Notes: a model not told the origin generated them from the letters alone. Shown: positions 1-10,200, numbered from the stretch's first letter. The stretch: 64,000 nt of DNA from an uncultured Clostridia bacterium (GCA_934757825.1 CAKVLP010000001.1:310001-374000); one strand, 5' to 3'. Translations and numbers: made by a program.

Positions 1-1173
1 ATACAAATCTTGAACAAGTGTACGCTTTTTAGCAAGTTTGATTACACCCACAGCAAGCGCCATAGATGTAAGCAAAAACATTCCTGCTGGAATCATTCCG
101 ACCGTTGAACCCGCTGTAAAGTAAATTGCCTCGGTTTGACCCGCATTGTGATACACGTCCAAGAAAGTAAGTATTGAAAGCGGAACTAGCAAAACACCGA
201 TAAACTTGATGATTGTGTTAAGGGTGTTCATAAGTTCGGACTTGGGTTTTTGATAATGTTTTGCTTTTGCCGAAAGTTTTGCAGTATAACTATCCGCGCC
301 CACTTTATCGACTTTGGCGTAACATTTTCCGCTGACTACGAAACTTCCGCTATACAAAATAGCGCCTTTGCGTTTTTTAATGGAAACGCTCTCGCCAGTA
401 AGTAAACTTTCGTTTACTTCCACTTCGCCGTCTAACACTAGACAGTCGGCGCAGATTTGTTTGCCCGAAGAGAAAACCACGATATCGTCTAAGACAAGGT
501 TTTCAATTGGGATTTCCATTTCCGCTTTGTCACGCACAACCGTGGCGACTGGCGACACCATAAGGCTTATCTTTTCAATAGTCTTTTTGGCTTTGATTTC
601 TTGAATAATTCCGATTGCTAGGTTGCAGGTAAATGGCACCATAAAGATTATGTATTTAAGTGGTGCTTTTGCCACAAGTAGTGCAACTGCGATTGAGATA
701 CACAAAATATTAAAGAACGTGAAAATGTTGGACAAAAAGATTTGAGCATAAGTCTTTGCGTTTTTGTTTTCCACAACGTTTACGCAACCCTCCGACACTC
801 TCTTTTCAATCTGCTCTGTCGTAAGGCCAACCTTGAAGGAAGGATTGTATCTTTCCACAAACTTCACGCCTGTTTCTTTGTTTTTGCCTTTCTTACTTTT
901 TGCAGGTTTTTCTTTTTTCTCTAAAATCCTAGGAGTCTTATACACCACGCCGTCTTCTTCGAATGTGCCAACTTCAATTACGTCCTTAGTGCCTTTTTTC
1001 TTAACCTCTTTGCGGGCTTTTTCCTTAGCAGGAAGGGTCACTTCTGGCTCAAGTTCTGCCACTTCGGGAGTTTCAACAATTGGCTCTACAACTTCGGTTG
1101 GAGTTTTAACTTCTTCAGTCAAAATTGCTTTTTCAACTGTTTTTTTAGTTTTTTTCTTTTTATTGTTTGCCAC
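1..1173 (-). CDS. P-type cation-transporting ATPase, N-terminal part (cut by window edge)
   Basis: This is the first 391 codons of a HAD-family P-type ATPase that continues past the left window edge. It would use ATP to move cations across the membrane. I chose the GTG at 1173 because an AAGGAA ribosome binding site lies just upstream. Residues 1 to about 105 form an unusual Lys/Glu/Pro-rich extension. Two membrane segments follow at about residues 143-183. The actuator-domain motif ESLLTGES is near residue 258. The M4 region near residues 355-378 reads GMIPAGMFLLTSMALAVG, a PEGL-type site in which PAGM replaces PEGL, as I recall for some Bacillota members. The phosphorylation motif DKTGT should lie just outside the window. 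The cation cannot be assigned. Confidence 0.88.
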   Translation of the reverse strand, partial: MANNKKKKTKKTVEKAILTEEVKTPTEVVEPIVETPEVAELEPEVTLPAKEKARKEVKKKGTKDVIEVGTFEEDGVVYKTPRILEKKEKPAKSKKGKNKETGVKFVERYNPSFKVGLTTEQIEKRVSEGCVNVVENKNAKTYAQIFLSNIFTFFNILCISIAVALLVAKAPLKYIIFMVPFTCNLAIGIIQEIKAKKTIEKISLMVSPVATVVRDKAEMEIPIENLVLDDIVVFSSGKQICADCLVLDGEVEVNESLLTGESVSIKKRKGAILYSGSFVVSGKCYAKVDKVGADSYTAKLSAKAKHYQKPKSELMNTLNTIIKFIGVLLVPLSILTFLDVYHNAGQTEAIYFTAGSTVGMIPAGMFLLTSMALAVGVIKLAKKRTLVQDLY

Positions 1174-1341
1174 AGAAATATTTCCTTTTTAATAGAGTTT
1201 TATATATATTTAATATAACTGGATAGTTTAGTATAACACATACGCTTTAAAAATTCAAAACGACCGCGGTGTTTTTTTTGATTTTTTTAAATCCAAATAT
1301 TGTTTTTTTGCAATCTTCCACAACATTTTGGGCAATTTCTA
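1174..1341. other. AT-rich spacer, no gene seen
   Basis: This stretch lies between the divergent P-type ATPase and tRNA-Glu. It holds homopolymeric A/T runs and presumably the promoter of the ATPase. I see no open frame or structured RNA in it. Confidence 0.5.
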
Positions 1342-1371
1342 TTGACTTTTATATGCCAAATTTGGTATATT
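1342..1371 (+). promoter_or_regulatory. Sigma-A-type promoter of tRNA-Glu
   Basis: TTGACT at 1342-1347 and TATATT at 1366-1371 are separated by 18 bases. The predicted start is about 14 bases before the tRNA 5' end, as expected for a stable RNA gene. Confidence 0.65.
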
Positions 1372-1391
1372 AAGTGTGCTTTAAAAAATAT

Positions 1392-1466
1392 GGCGCCATG
1401 GTCAAGAGGTTAAGACGCTACCCTCTCAAGGTGGAATCAGGAGTTCAATTCTCCTTGGCGCTACCA
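1392..1466 (+). tRNA. tRNA-Glu (anticodon CTC)
   Basis: The sequence folds as a cloverleaf. The acceptor is GGCGCCA/TGGCGCT with a terminal G-U pair. The D arm is GGTCAAGAGGTTAAGAC, typical of Glu/Gln tRNAs. The anticodon stem is CTACC/GGTGG with loop CTCTCAA, giving anticodon CTC at 1435-1437. The T arm carries TTCAATT. CCA is encoded at 1464-1466. A promoter lies directly upstream and a terminator directly downstream, so it is a single-gene unit. Confidence 0.95.
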
Positions 1467-1469
1467 TTT

Positions 1470-1495
1470 AAGACACGCCGTACGTGTCTTTTTTA
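1470..1495 (+). terminator. Terminator of tRNA-Glu
   Basis: The stem AAGACACG/CGTGTCTT has a short loop and is followed by a T run, starting 4 bases after the encoded CCA. Confidence 0.85.
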
Positions 1496-1639
1496 ATTGA
1501 AAAACCTTTTTAGTGAGAAAATCATAGATATATTGTACTTAGAAGTTCTGGTTTTTATGATTTTCAAATAATGTGAAACTTAACTTTATTTATTGAATGA
1601 AAAATGGAACTTGAAATAAAAGAATTAAGAGGTCACATA

Positions 1640-2833
1640 ATGAATATTTTAAAGATATGTGGGCAATTTGGCATTGACGCGCTAAGGTCGCAAGTTATAT
1701 CCAAAGGGCTTATCAACAACTCGTGGAAAGTCACCGCGGTGAACGGCGAAACCTACATAGTTCAAAGCATTAACACCAATGTTTTTAAAAACGTCGACAA
1801 ACTTATGGACAATATTTCCAAAGTCACCACCCACATTAAAGAAAAAGTGGAAAATAGCGGTGGAGACCCTTCACGCGAAGTTTTGCAAGTTGTGCCTTGC
1901 CTTGGCGACAAGCAAAAATTGTACTACAAAAGCGAGGACGACAATCAATATTTTAGAGTATATAGGTGTATCGACAACGCAAACACCTACGATGACGCTA
2001 GCCTCCAACTACTTTATCAGGCGGGAGTAGGTTTCGGAAAATTTCAACAACAACTCTCCGATTTTCCGTCGGACACATTGTATGAGAGCATTCCAGACTT
2101 TCACAACACAATAAAAAGATTTGAAACTTTTGAGCAAAAACTAGACAATCTATCCTTTGAAGAATACACAAAGGCACGCAAGGAGATTATAAAAACCCTA
2201 AAAGGATTTGAGTACGCGCGAAAAATTATGGAACCACTTACTAATCACGAAATTCCACAGCGCGTGGTTCACAACGACACAAAACTCAACAACGTTATGC
2301 TTGACGACAACGACCACCACGCAGTATGCGTAATTGACCTTGACACAATTATGCCAGGAAGCCTACTATTTGATTACGGCGACGCGATAAGATTTTGCGC
2401 CAACACGGGAGCGGAGGACGACCGCAACATTGACAATGTGGGAATTGCGCCAAAGAAATTCGTGGCATTCACGCACGGGTTTTTAAGCCAGACGGCTGAG
2501 AGATTAACCGAAAAAGAACTATCGCTTATGTCGGTTGCGCCGCTCGTAATTACTTACGAATTATCGCTTAGATTTTTGACCGACTACTTGGACGGCAACA
2601 AGTATTTCAAGACCGACCCAAGTCGTCCTGACCACAACTTAGAGCGAGCACGCGCCCAACTAAAACTATTCGACTCATTTAAAGAGCACGAGTCGGATAT
2701 GGATAGAACTATTAAAAAAATATACTATCTTTGCCTTGACCACAACCTAAAACTTTCGGGCGGACACAAGGTGCCAAACGTAAAACACTTAAATCGCAAC
2801 CGCGAAGCAAGGACCATAGCAAAGAGACGATAA
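1640..2833 (+). CDS. NahK-like N-acetylhexosamine 1-kinase / phosphotransferase (APH family)
   Basis: This protein of about 397 aa has the aminoglycoside phosphotransferase/choline kinase fold. It closely follows N-acetylhexosamine 1-kinase: N-terminal INNSWKVT and YIVQSINTNVF, the Brenner motif HNDTKLNNVM, then IDLDTIMPG with FDYGDAIRF. NahK phosphorylates GlcNAc or GalNAc released from mucin-type or milk sugars at C1. I prefer the ATG at 1640, which has AAGAGGT just upstream, over an in-frame ATG at 1604 with no clear site. It stands alone: no phosphorylase, epimerase or uridylyltransferase neighbour is visible, so the substrate is inferred from sequence similarity alone. Confidence 0.82.
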   Translation: MNILKICGQFGIDALRSQVISKGLINNSWKVTAVNGETYIVQSINTNVFKNVDKLMDNISKVTTHIKEKVENSGGDPSREVLQVVPCLGDKQKLYYKSEDDNQYFRVYRCIDNANTYDDASLQLLYQAGVGFGKFQQQLSDFPSDTLYESIPDFHNTIKRFETFEQKLDNLSFEEYTKARKEIIKTLKGFEYARKIMEPLTNHEIPQRVVHNDTKLNNVMLDDNDHHAVCVIDLDTIMPGSLLFDYGDAIRFCANTGAEDDRNIDNVGIAPKKFVAFTHGFLSQTAERLTEKELSLMSVAPLVITYELSLRFLTDYLDGNKYFKTDPSRPDHNLERARAQLKLFDSFKEHESDMDRTIKKIYYLCLDHNLKLSGGHKVPNVKHLNRNREARTIAKRR

Positions 2834-2868
2834 AAAAGACTAGGAAGTTTCTCCTAGTCTTTTTTTGT
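2834..2868. terminator. Bidirectional terminator between convergent genes
   Basis: A perfect stem AAAGACTAGGA/TCCTAGTCTTT is flanked by A and T runs, so it can serve both the kinase gene and the leftward methyltransferase gene. The TAG stop codon of the latter sits in the stem. Confidence 0.88.
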
Positions 2869-3459
2869 GCTTTTTAAAATGTAATATCCCTTATCGCGTT
2901 TTAAAATTTCGCAATTCCCAAAAACCTCTTCCATATGTTTTTTCATACTCTCTTCGCCGTGACTTTTTCTAATCACAAGCGTGATATCTCCCCCAGTTGT
3001 CAAATGCTCGCTTGCACCACTCACAACTCCAAACAATATTTTCTTGCCAACTTTAATAGGTGGGTTTGTGACAATATGTGCATACTTTTTGTCAACATTA
3101 TTGTATAAGTCACTCAAAAACACATTATTTTGTGACACATTGTTAAGGGTGCAGTTTTCCTTGCTTAATTCTACCGCTACGCTATTAACGTCCAGCATAT
3201 CCACTTTTACATCTTTATAAAAAGTTTTTAATACAATTCCGATTACGCCAAGTCCACAGCCGAAATCCAGCACTTCGCCCTGCATATTTGGGTTTAAGTC
3301 AAGCACAGTGTTAAGTAGCACTTTGGTGCCCTCGTCTATTTTATCTTTACTAAAAACGCTATCCACACTTTTAAATGTAAAGGTTTTTCCGTGATAGGTT
3401 TCGCTAAAAGTAAAGTAGTCGCTAGCAGAATGTTCTTTTGCAATAAAATAATGTTCCAT
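2854..3459 (-). CDS. Class I SAM-dependent methyltransferase, RsmC/YbxB-like
   Basis: This 201-aa protein has the MTS methyltransferase fold used by RsmC-type 16S rRNA guanine-N2 methyltransferases. The SAM-binding motif is VLDFGCGLGVIGI at about residues 63-75. An acidic motif II lies in DMLDVN, and the catalytic loop is VTNPPIKVGK at about 130. It lacks the extra N-terminal domain of enterobacterial RsmC and matches the length of the short Bacillus YbxB form. Its stop codon lies inside the terminator shared with the convergent kinase. The target base is inferred from the family and not shown by the sequence. Confidence 0.82.
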   Translation of the reverse strand: MEHYFIAKEHSASDYFTFSETYHGKTFTFKSVDSVFSKDKIDEGTKVLLNTVLDLNPNMQGEVLDFGCGLGVIGIVLKTFYKDVKVDMLDVNSVAVELSKENCTLNNVSQNNVFLSDLYNNVDKKYAHIVTNPPIKVGKKILFGVVSGASEHLTTGGDITLVIRKSHGEESMKKHMEEVFGNCEILKRDKGYYILKSTKKD

Positions 3460-3512
3460 ATATTCTTCCTCTTAGTTATGGATTATATCAAAAGTCTAAG
3501 GCAAAGTAAATA

Positions 3513-3544
3513 AAAATAGAAAGCGAAATCGCTTTCTATTTTTT
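3513..3544 (-). terminator. Terminator of cysS
   Basis: The stem AATAGAAAGCG/CGCTTTCTATT has loop AAAT, with a U tract on the minus strand. The cysS TAG stop lies within the stem. Confidence 0.85.
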
Positions 3545-4921
3545 CTCTATTTTGTATCCGTCCTTACTATCAAAGATAATATAGCCTGCCTCCAATAGTT
3601 CGGCGCGCAAGTTGTCGGCGTTTATCCAATCTTTGTTAAGTTTTGCTTGCCATCTAAGTTCGGCAAGTTTTTTAATCTCGCTTGGGATATTATCCGATTT
3701 TGACTCCAATAAATTTAATCCTAGCACTTCGTCAAACTTTGCTATAAGTTTTAGTTTTGTAGCGCCACTACATTCCAACTTACACACATCGTAAACAACT
3801 GTAATTGCCATTGAGGTGTTAAGGTTGTTTTCTAGCGCTTCGCTAAACTTTTGCAAGTACACATTATATATTTTGTCATCTAGTTCGCCCGTGTTTTCGA
3901 TTTTTGATATGGTCTTTTTAAGTTTTTCATATGCAGTAGCAGAGCCGTCTAGTCTATCAAAACTAAACACAAGTGGTTTGCTATAATGCGAAGTCAAGCA
4001 GTAATACCTATATGCAAGTGGGTCATAACCCTTTTGGATAAGGTCATTAACGGTAACGAAACCACCCTCACTTTTGCTCATTTTGCCAGTCTCATTGTTA
4101 AGGTGCTCCACGTGAAACCAGTAGTTGCACCACTTATGTCCCAAATAACTTTCGCTCTGAGCAATTTCATTGGTGTGATGTGGGAATTTGTTGTCCACGC
4201 CACCGCAGTGAATGTCAAGATATTCACCCAAGTATTTAGTGGAAATTCCGCTACACTCAATGTGCCAGCCTGGATATCCTAGCCCCCAAGGGCTATCCCA
4301 TTTAAGTTCTTGGTCAGCAAATTTTGATTTTGTAAACCATAGCGCAAAATCTGCTTGGTTTTTCTTGCCCTCATCAAACTCAACACCCTCTCTAACACCT
4401 ATTAGGTTATCCTCAGCGCTGTGATTAGTAAGAACATAATATTCTTTTAGTTTTGACACGTCAAAGTAAACGTTTCCGTGCGAAACATAGGCATAACCTT
4501 TGGCTTGCAAGTCTTTGATGATCTCAATATATCTATCAATACAACTTGTAGCAGGCACAACAATTTCTGGCCATTTAATGTTTAGCCTTTTGCAATCGTC
4601 CTTAAACGCTTCGGTGTAAAACTTAGCGATGTCGAGTACTGATTTGTGTGTTTCCTTAGCGCGCTCCACCATTTTGTCTTCGCCATAGTCGCTATCGCCC
4701 GACAAGTGTCCAACATCGGTTATGTTCATAGCGCGTTTTACATTGTAACCCAAGAAGTTAAGGGTGCGCTCCAAGATGTCTTCCATTAGATAACTTCGCA
4801 AGTTGCCGATATGCGCATAGTGATATACGGTTGGCCCACAAGTGTACATTGTCACAACCTTGTCACTATGTGGCACAAAGTCCTCTATTTTTTTAGTTAA
4901 TGTATTATATATTCTTAACAT
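3536..4921 (-). CDS. cysS: Cysteinyl-tRNA synthetase
   Basis: This 461-aa class I aminoacyl-tRNA synthetase charges tRNA-Cys. Cys28 in TCGPTVYHYAHIGN is the first zinc ligand and starts the HIGH-type motif (HIGN, residues 37-40). HIECSGIS and HCGGVDNKFPHH give the remaining zinc and substrate residues. KMSKS appears as GKMSKSEGG. The C-terminal helical tRNA-binding region is complete and the length is normal for the family. It starts at an ATG preceded by TGAGGT. A small hairpin at 4978-4997 lies in its leader, but I see no T-box consensus. Confidence 0.97.
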   Translation of the reverse strand: MLRIYNTLTKKIEDFVPHSDKVVTMYTCGPTVYHYAHIGNLRSYLMEDILERTLNFLGYNVKRAMNITDVGHLSGDSDYGEDKMVERAKETHKSVLDIAKFYTEAFKDDCKRLNIKWPEIVVPATSCIDRYIEIIKDLQAKGYAYVSHGNVYFDVSKLKEYYVLTNHSAEDNLIGVREGVEFDEGKKNQADFALWFTKSKFADQELKWDSPWGLGYPGWHIECSGISTKYLGEYLDIHCGGVDNKFPHHTNEIAQSESYLGHKWCNYWFHVEHLNNETGKMSKSEGGFVTVNDLIQKGYDPLAYRYYCLTSHYSKPLVFSFDRLDGSATAYEKLKKTISKIENTGELDDKIYNVYLQKFSEALENNLNTSMAITVVYDVCKLECSGATKLKLIAKFDEVLGLNLLESKSDNIPSEIKKLAELRWQAKLNKDWINADNLRAELLEAGYIIFDSKDGYKIEKK

Positions 4922-5066
4922 ATATACCTCATAATTTTTATATATTCAATCACGCTAAAATAATTGAATACTAACCTCCTAAAAAATCACTTTTAGGATT
5001 ATGATAATTATATTACAAACAAGCAAAAAAATCAAATACAAACATTGCAATTGTCAACTATTTGTT

Positions 5067-5094
5067 TTGTAAATTGTAGAATTTTAGTTATAAT
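5067..5094 (+). promoter_or_regulatory. Probable promoter of pyk
   Basis: TTGTAA at 5067-5072 and TATAAT at 5089-5094 are separated by 16 bases, about 35 bases before the pyk start codon. Confidence 0.5.
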
Positions 5095-5128
5095 AATATA
5101 AAGTATTTTGAGTATTAAGGTGAAAAAT

Positions 5129-6538
5129 ATGAGAAAAACGAAAATTTTGGCGACCATTGGTCCTGCTTGCAACAATTACAAAACCCTAAAAGATATGGTA
5201 CAAAACGGGCTTAATGGCGTGCGTATAAATTTTAGCCACGGTTCAATCGAGGCTAATCAAAAAATTGTGGATTTAGCAAAACAAATTAGGGACGAACTTA
5301 ATGTTCCGCTATCAATTGTTGTGGATACAAGGGGCCCTGAGGTGCGAGTTTTGGAGTTTGAATCGGGCAAAATAACGCTTAAAAAAGGGCAACTATTTAC
5401 CCTAACAAATCAGCAAACTCCCGGCGACAATACGCGCGTAGGCGTGACTCGCCCAGTGATATTTAAAGCACTTAAAGTGGGAAACAAGGTGCTTGCTTGC
5501 GACGGGCTAATCGTTATGAAAATCGTGGAAGTTAGCGACGAATATGTCACCTGCAAAGTCCAAGCGGGTGGAGAAATTTCCAACAACAAAGGTTTATTCT
5601 TCCCTGGTGTAACATACAATTTTGAGTACTTAAATAGCGCCGACAAAAAAGACCTAATATGGGCAATTGAAAACGATGTAGATTATGTTGCTGCAAGTTT
5701 TGTAAACTGCAAAGAAGATGTTTTTGCACTACGCGCTCTTATCAAAAAGCACCACGGCAAACAAGAAATAATCTCCAAAATTGAAAGTAAAGCAGGGCTT
5801 AAAAATCTAGACGAAATAATCGAAGCAAGCGACGGAATAATGGTTGCAAGAGGCGACCTTGGAGTGGAACTTCCCCTTCAACGCCTTCCAAAAATCCAGC
5901 GCGAGATGATAGAAAAAACGACAAGTGCGGGCAAATTTGTGATAACAGCGACCGAAATGCTAGCCAGTATGCAAGACAACATTCGCCCAACGCGCGCCGA
6001 AGTAAGCGATGTGGCAAACGCGGTTTTGCAAGGCACATCTACAATAATGCTTTCGGGCGAAACGGCTGTGGGAAAATTTCCAGTTGAAACAGTTAAAACA
6101 ATGGCGCAGATCGCCGAGCAGACCGAAAAAGACATTCAAAACTACGCAAACTTTATATCTGCCACATACAAAAACAAAAGCACCCCAGACATAATTTCGC
6201 ACAGCGCAGTGTCCACGAGTTTTGCTCTTGGCGCCAAGGCAATTGCCGTGCTTACAAACAGCGGAAACAGCGCAAAACTTATCGCACGATTTAAGCCAAG
6301 TTGCCCAATTATCGCAATAACCGACGAATGTCACGTGTACTACAAATGCGGACTAATTGGTGGAGTATACCCTCTTGTTAAGGATATCCCATATGGCAAA
6401 GTTAGTAGCATATTTAACCTATGTGCTAAGTGTGCCACCGAAAACAAATTTGCAAAACCTGGCGACTTTATAGTAATTTCCAGCGCAAGCAGACATATGG
6501 AAATTGACACCGATTTTGTAAAAGTGCAAAAGTGTTAG
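5129..6538 (+). CDS. pyk: Pyruvate kinase
   Basis: This 469-aa glycolytic enzyme converts phosphoenolpyruvate and ADP to pyruvate and ATP. The N-terminus MRKTKILATIGPA is diagnostic. NFSHG, VDTRGPEVR and the active-site stretch SKIESKAGL with DGIMVARGDLGVEL follow, then TATEMLASM and the C-terminal regulatory-type domain. The ATG at 5129 is preferred over an in-frame TTG at 5108, because AAGGTG is well placed before it and family members start here. There is no fused C-terminal PEP-utilizer domain, unlike Bacillus Pyk. It is a single-gene unit with its own promoter and terminator. Confidence 0.97.
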   Translation: MRKTKILATIGPACNNYKTLKDMVQNGLNGVRINFSHGSIEANQKIVDLAKQIRDELNVPLSIVVDTRGPEVRVLEFESGKITLKKGQLFTLTNQQTPGDNTRVGVTRPVIFKALKVGNKVLACDGLIVMKIVEVSDEYVTCKVQAGGEISNNKGLFFPGVTYNFEYLNSADKKDLIWAIENDVDYVAASFVNCKEDVFALRALIKKHHGKQEIISKIESKAGLKNLDEIIEASDGIMVARGDLGVELPLQRLPKIQREMIEKTTSAGKFVITATEMLASMQDNIRPTRAEVSDVANAVLQGTSTIMLSGETAVGKFPVETVKTMAQIAEQTEKDIQNYANFISATYKNKSTPDIISHSAVSTSFALGAKAIAVLTNSGNSAKLIARFKPSCPIIAITDECHVYYKCGLIGGVYPLVKDIPYGKVSSIFNLCAKCATENKFAKPGDFIVISSASRHMEIDTDFVKVQKC

Positions 6539-6551
6539 GGTTATAGAATTA

Positions 6552-6590
6552 AAAAAATGCAATCTAGTTTTAGATTGCATTTTTCTTTTT
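6552..6590. terminator. Bidirectional terminator after pyk
   Basis: A 13-bp stem AAAATGCAATCTA/TAGATTGCATTTT with loop GTTT is flanked by A and T runs. It can serve pyk and the leftward signal peptidase operon. Confidence 0.88.
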
Positions 6591-6721
6591 TAAAGTTATT
6601 TTTTTCTTTAGTATGTTTTTATAATATAAGTCTTTTTAATATTATACTTTTCAAAATACTTTATAACTTTTATCTTTTAACTTTTTTAAACCTTAATAAA
6701 CTTATAGCGTTTTTAGGCCTT
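6591..6721. other. AT-rich spacer, no gene seen
   Basis: This is the untranslated end of the leftward signal peptidase gene. It is strongly AT-rich and I see no other feature in it. Confidence 0.4.
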
Positions 6722-7198
6722 TTACATTAATATGATGTACATCAAAAACAAATATATAAGGATAAGCCCTACAAAGAATATGTTGGCTTTTAGGTAGTTT
6801 ATGCACTTGCCAGCGAAGTCAAGGTTTGCGATAACCTTGCCGTTGTAGCGCTCGCGTCTTAGAGGTCCGTCTTTGCTAGGGTTTGCGTCGCCCTTGGTTA
6901 TTGCCAGCCCGTCCTCGTTAAACTCAACAATTCTATGCGTGTAAGTCAAGTTGCCACTCGAACCTGACCAGTTTACGATGTCGCCCACTTTTAGGTCGTC
7001 GTATTTAACTGGTGCGATGATAACCAATGTAGGTGGAACAAGCGTAGGATACATACTGCCAGTTACGACAATTTTGTACTTATATCCGCATAGCAAACTC
7101 ACACCTAGGGTTATGAGCATTCCAAGTATTATGGAAACTATGAGTGATTTGAAAAAGTTAAGAACTTTTTTCTCTTTTTTAAATGCGTTAATCTTCAT
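6722..7198 (-). CDS. Signal peptidase I, SipW/ER type (S26B)
   Basis: This 158-aa membrane peptidase removes signal peptides from exported proteins. A first membrane span lies at residues 13-37, the catalytic Ser48 is in VVTGSMYPTL, and a second span is near the C-terminus. Residue 88 in LTYTHRI is His where bacterial type I enzymes have Lys, which marks the Ser-His SipW/eukaryotic-type subgroup. SGSSGNLTYTHRI and ITKGDANPSKD are typical of that group. It starts 18 bases after the stop of the giant lipoprotein and is probably cotranscribed. The lipoprotein itself should be cut by signal peptidase II, so the true substrates of this enzyme are unclear. Confidence 0.9.
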   Translation of the reverse strand: MKINAFKKEKKVLNFFKSLIVSIILGMLITLGVSLLCGYKYKIVVTGSMYPTLVPPTLVIIAPVKYDDLKVGDIVNWSGSSGNLTYTHRIVEFNEDGLAITKGDANPSKDGPLRRERYNGKVIANLDFAGKCINYLKANIFFVGLILIYLFLMYIILM

Positions 7199-7216
7199 GT
7201 CTTTACTAAATTACCT

Positions 7217-10200
7217 TTATATTTCTAGTTTTAATGTCTCATCGTATACAAATTTTCTAACTTGCGTGTAATCAACTGTGTTGCTATTTAGTCCGTTATT
7301 TTCAGCGTCTTCGCTTACGTAATTTACGATATCACTGCTCGACGACAAACCAACTGTTTGTAGCGTGCTTGACGATATTCCGCTAATTGGAACACTTACT
7401 ACTGTGGAGTAGTAGATGTTTCCTTTTATGTTGTAATCTTCCGCAACGCCCGACGCAAACAAGTATCTGCCAATTAGCGCGCCTTTGATGATATAACTTT
7501 CGTTTACGGCGCTCATAGTGCTAAGCATCTCTGCATAGCAGTTTTCAATCGACGAGTAAACCGCTGTTTCGCCCATCATCGTTACGCTTGAAATACCAAC
7601 CAATCCGCCGATATAACTATATAGGGTTTTACCGCCATAGTTTGTAAATGCTGTAAACACAAAGCCCTTTTTCTCGGCGCTTTCGTCAAGGTCAAGGTTT
7701 TCGTTAACACCAGTCTCTTTGGTGTAACCCTTATCAAACTTAGCGTAACATCTCACGATTTTAGCGCCATTGTTTTGACCAGCAATTCCGCCAATATTAA
7801 AGCCGTCCTCGGTCGAACCCCTCGACAAGATAAACACACCGTTGCTCAAACAACCTAGGATATTTCCGCCAACATAAGTTTTTTCGATAGTTGAGCCACC
7901 GATATACTTACTTAGTTGTACCTCGTATGGTGCTTCGCCAGAACCAGCGATGTAGTTGTTGTAAACAGCGATACCCGCCATTGTCCAACTGGAAATTTTG
8001 CCAGTGAAGTCGCTATTTAGGATAAGCGCGTTGTTAAGATATGCCACGCCACCAACATAACGATTTTTCACGTTGCTAGAACTATCGGCGCCAGCATTGA
8101 TTGAGCCCGACATTACGCAGTTGTCAATTGTATTAAAGTTGGAATAAGCAATTCCGCCACCATACAAGTAGGATTGTCTTACTGCCGACGATTTTAGAAC
8201 AGAGTAGAATGTATTTTCTACTTTGCTGTCTTTGATAACGCCATAGTTATTAAGAGCGATTGTGCCATACATAATGTCTCTTTGAGTGTAAACTCTGATA
8301 TACGATTTTGTATCAGTCGAGCCCGCAATCACAACATTTGAGATGACGCCGTAGTTGTCAAGAGCAATACCGCTAATCATAATAGGATTAGCAACTGCAC
8401 TTGCGCCAGCGTTTTCGATGTTGGTGTTGTAAGCAAACATAAAGTCGCTTATCTCAGCCGATTCGGCTAGTTCTAGGAACATAGAAATCTTAGCATAAGT
8501 GTTGTTGTTGGAAACTGTTGGTTTTACAAACGATATGTTTCTAACAACCACATTGCTACCTCTGCCCGACGCGTTTCCTAGCAATTTGCCTGCAAACGTG
8601 TTGATAGGTGTCCACGAGCCGAGGTCAATTTCCGTTACGCTTGTGTCGATTCTAATAACCGAAGTTGGACGATATTTAATGTTTTTAAATTGAGTGGTAA
8701 TATCGTTTGCAATTTCGCTTGCGGTTCCGCTTGTTAGACGCGATTTGATGATGTATGGATTTGCGTCTGTACCCTCGCCACTTTCAAACAAGTTGACTGT
8801 TCCGAAAATGATTTCGCGTGGATTGGAGAAGAATGTGTTGCTAAGAATATACTCAATAGTAACTTTGCCATACGCCACGTTGGAGGTGTGTGGAAGGTAG
8901 TAAACTTTGCCATACTTTTTGATGTACTCACTACCTAGCCAAACTGTTTTGATTTCTCCTAAGTAGGTGTAAGTTATTTTAACTGGGTTTTCCGAACCAC
9001 TCCATCTTAGAATGCCGTTTACTGTATCGGAATTGTCATTCTCTGGGGCTGTGGTCGTAAAGTCGATAGTTTTTATGAATATCGACGAATTAACTCTGGC
9101 ACTGTACGACCCCGATGTGTTGGTAACCGTGTTGCCAAGGCTAATTATATTAAGGATTATTGTTTTGCCTTTGATGTTTTCTCCTACTAGGCTTTCAAGT
9201 ACATCAAAGCCAATGTTAAAGTAAATTTTGCCGTCTATTGTGTTGTATTCAAAGTAGTACTTCGTGTCGAAATCGGACTCATATTCGTCGTCTTTATTTG
9301 CTTCGGTCTTAACATAAACCCTCGAACTATTTCGGGCAAACTTAATAGAATTTTTAAGAGTGGAAGTGTCCTCGCCTGTTTTTATAAGGATATTAACCAA
9401 ATATGATTCTAGGCTTTGACCTGCGCCATTGTCCACAACATTCCACTGCAAAGCACCGCTAAATCCTGTTTCGCGGATTTTACCCTCGCCGTCGCCCGTC
9501 AAAATTTCAACATCGTTTACTATTGGGGTGGCAAGTTTGAACACTCTAATGGTGCTACTTTGCGATTCGATGTGGTACACTGGAATTTCGCCTTCCATTT
9601 CGGTGCTGGAATTGTAGTTGATAGTAACATCGTAGTAACCCGATGGCAATTCGTTGCCAAGTTCGTAAGTTGTGATATCGCCGTCAAGATGATTGTCCGA
9701 CGCAACCACCTCGCCTGTCACTTCGCTTATAACCTTAATGCTAGACGAATCAGGAACAAGGTTAAGACCGTTTTGGTCGTTGCCCCAGCCGATAACGCCT
9801 TCTTTAACAACAATCTTTGGATTGTAGTATTTTACAAGTTTTAAGTAGTTGCTTTTTAGGCTGCTTAGATAAACCGCTGTGGTTGTAGCGCCCGACTCGT
9901 CGGTTTCGCCACCAGACGCGTTTGCTCTAACGGAAACGTTGTAGGTGCCACCGCTAACAAAGTTGCTAAGTTGATATGCGTCGTAGGTGCCACTAAGTTC
10001 CTCGTCCTCGATAAACACTGTGTACGACTTAGTGTTGGCTTTGTAAAGCTCCTCGTCGTAGGTGTAATTCCATTCAATTTGATTATAACCGCTCTCGGTG
10101 TTGGTTTTTAGTGTAACTTGGGCAAGACGCTCATAGCCTCTGCCACTATTTATGATGTCTATTACGCTACTGCAAACACACTGGTCGTTGTTAACTGCCC

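Noticed and set aside
4922..5000. T-box riboswitch upstream of cysS
   Set aside because: There is a small hairpin at 4978-4997 but no T-box sequence, no specifier stem and no terminator U run.
5960..6334. 124-codon minus-strand frame inside pyk
   Set aside because: It is a shadow of a conserved enzyme gene; composition is Cys/Trp/His-rich noise.
9416..9844. Several 60-142-codon frames on the plus strand inside the giant lipoprotein gene
   Set aside because: They are antisense shadows with no ribosome binding site or recognisable domain.
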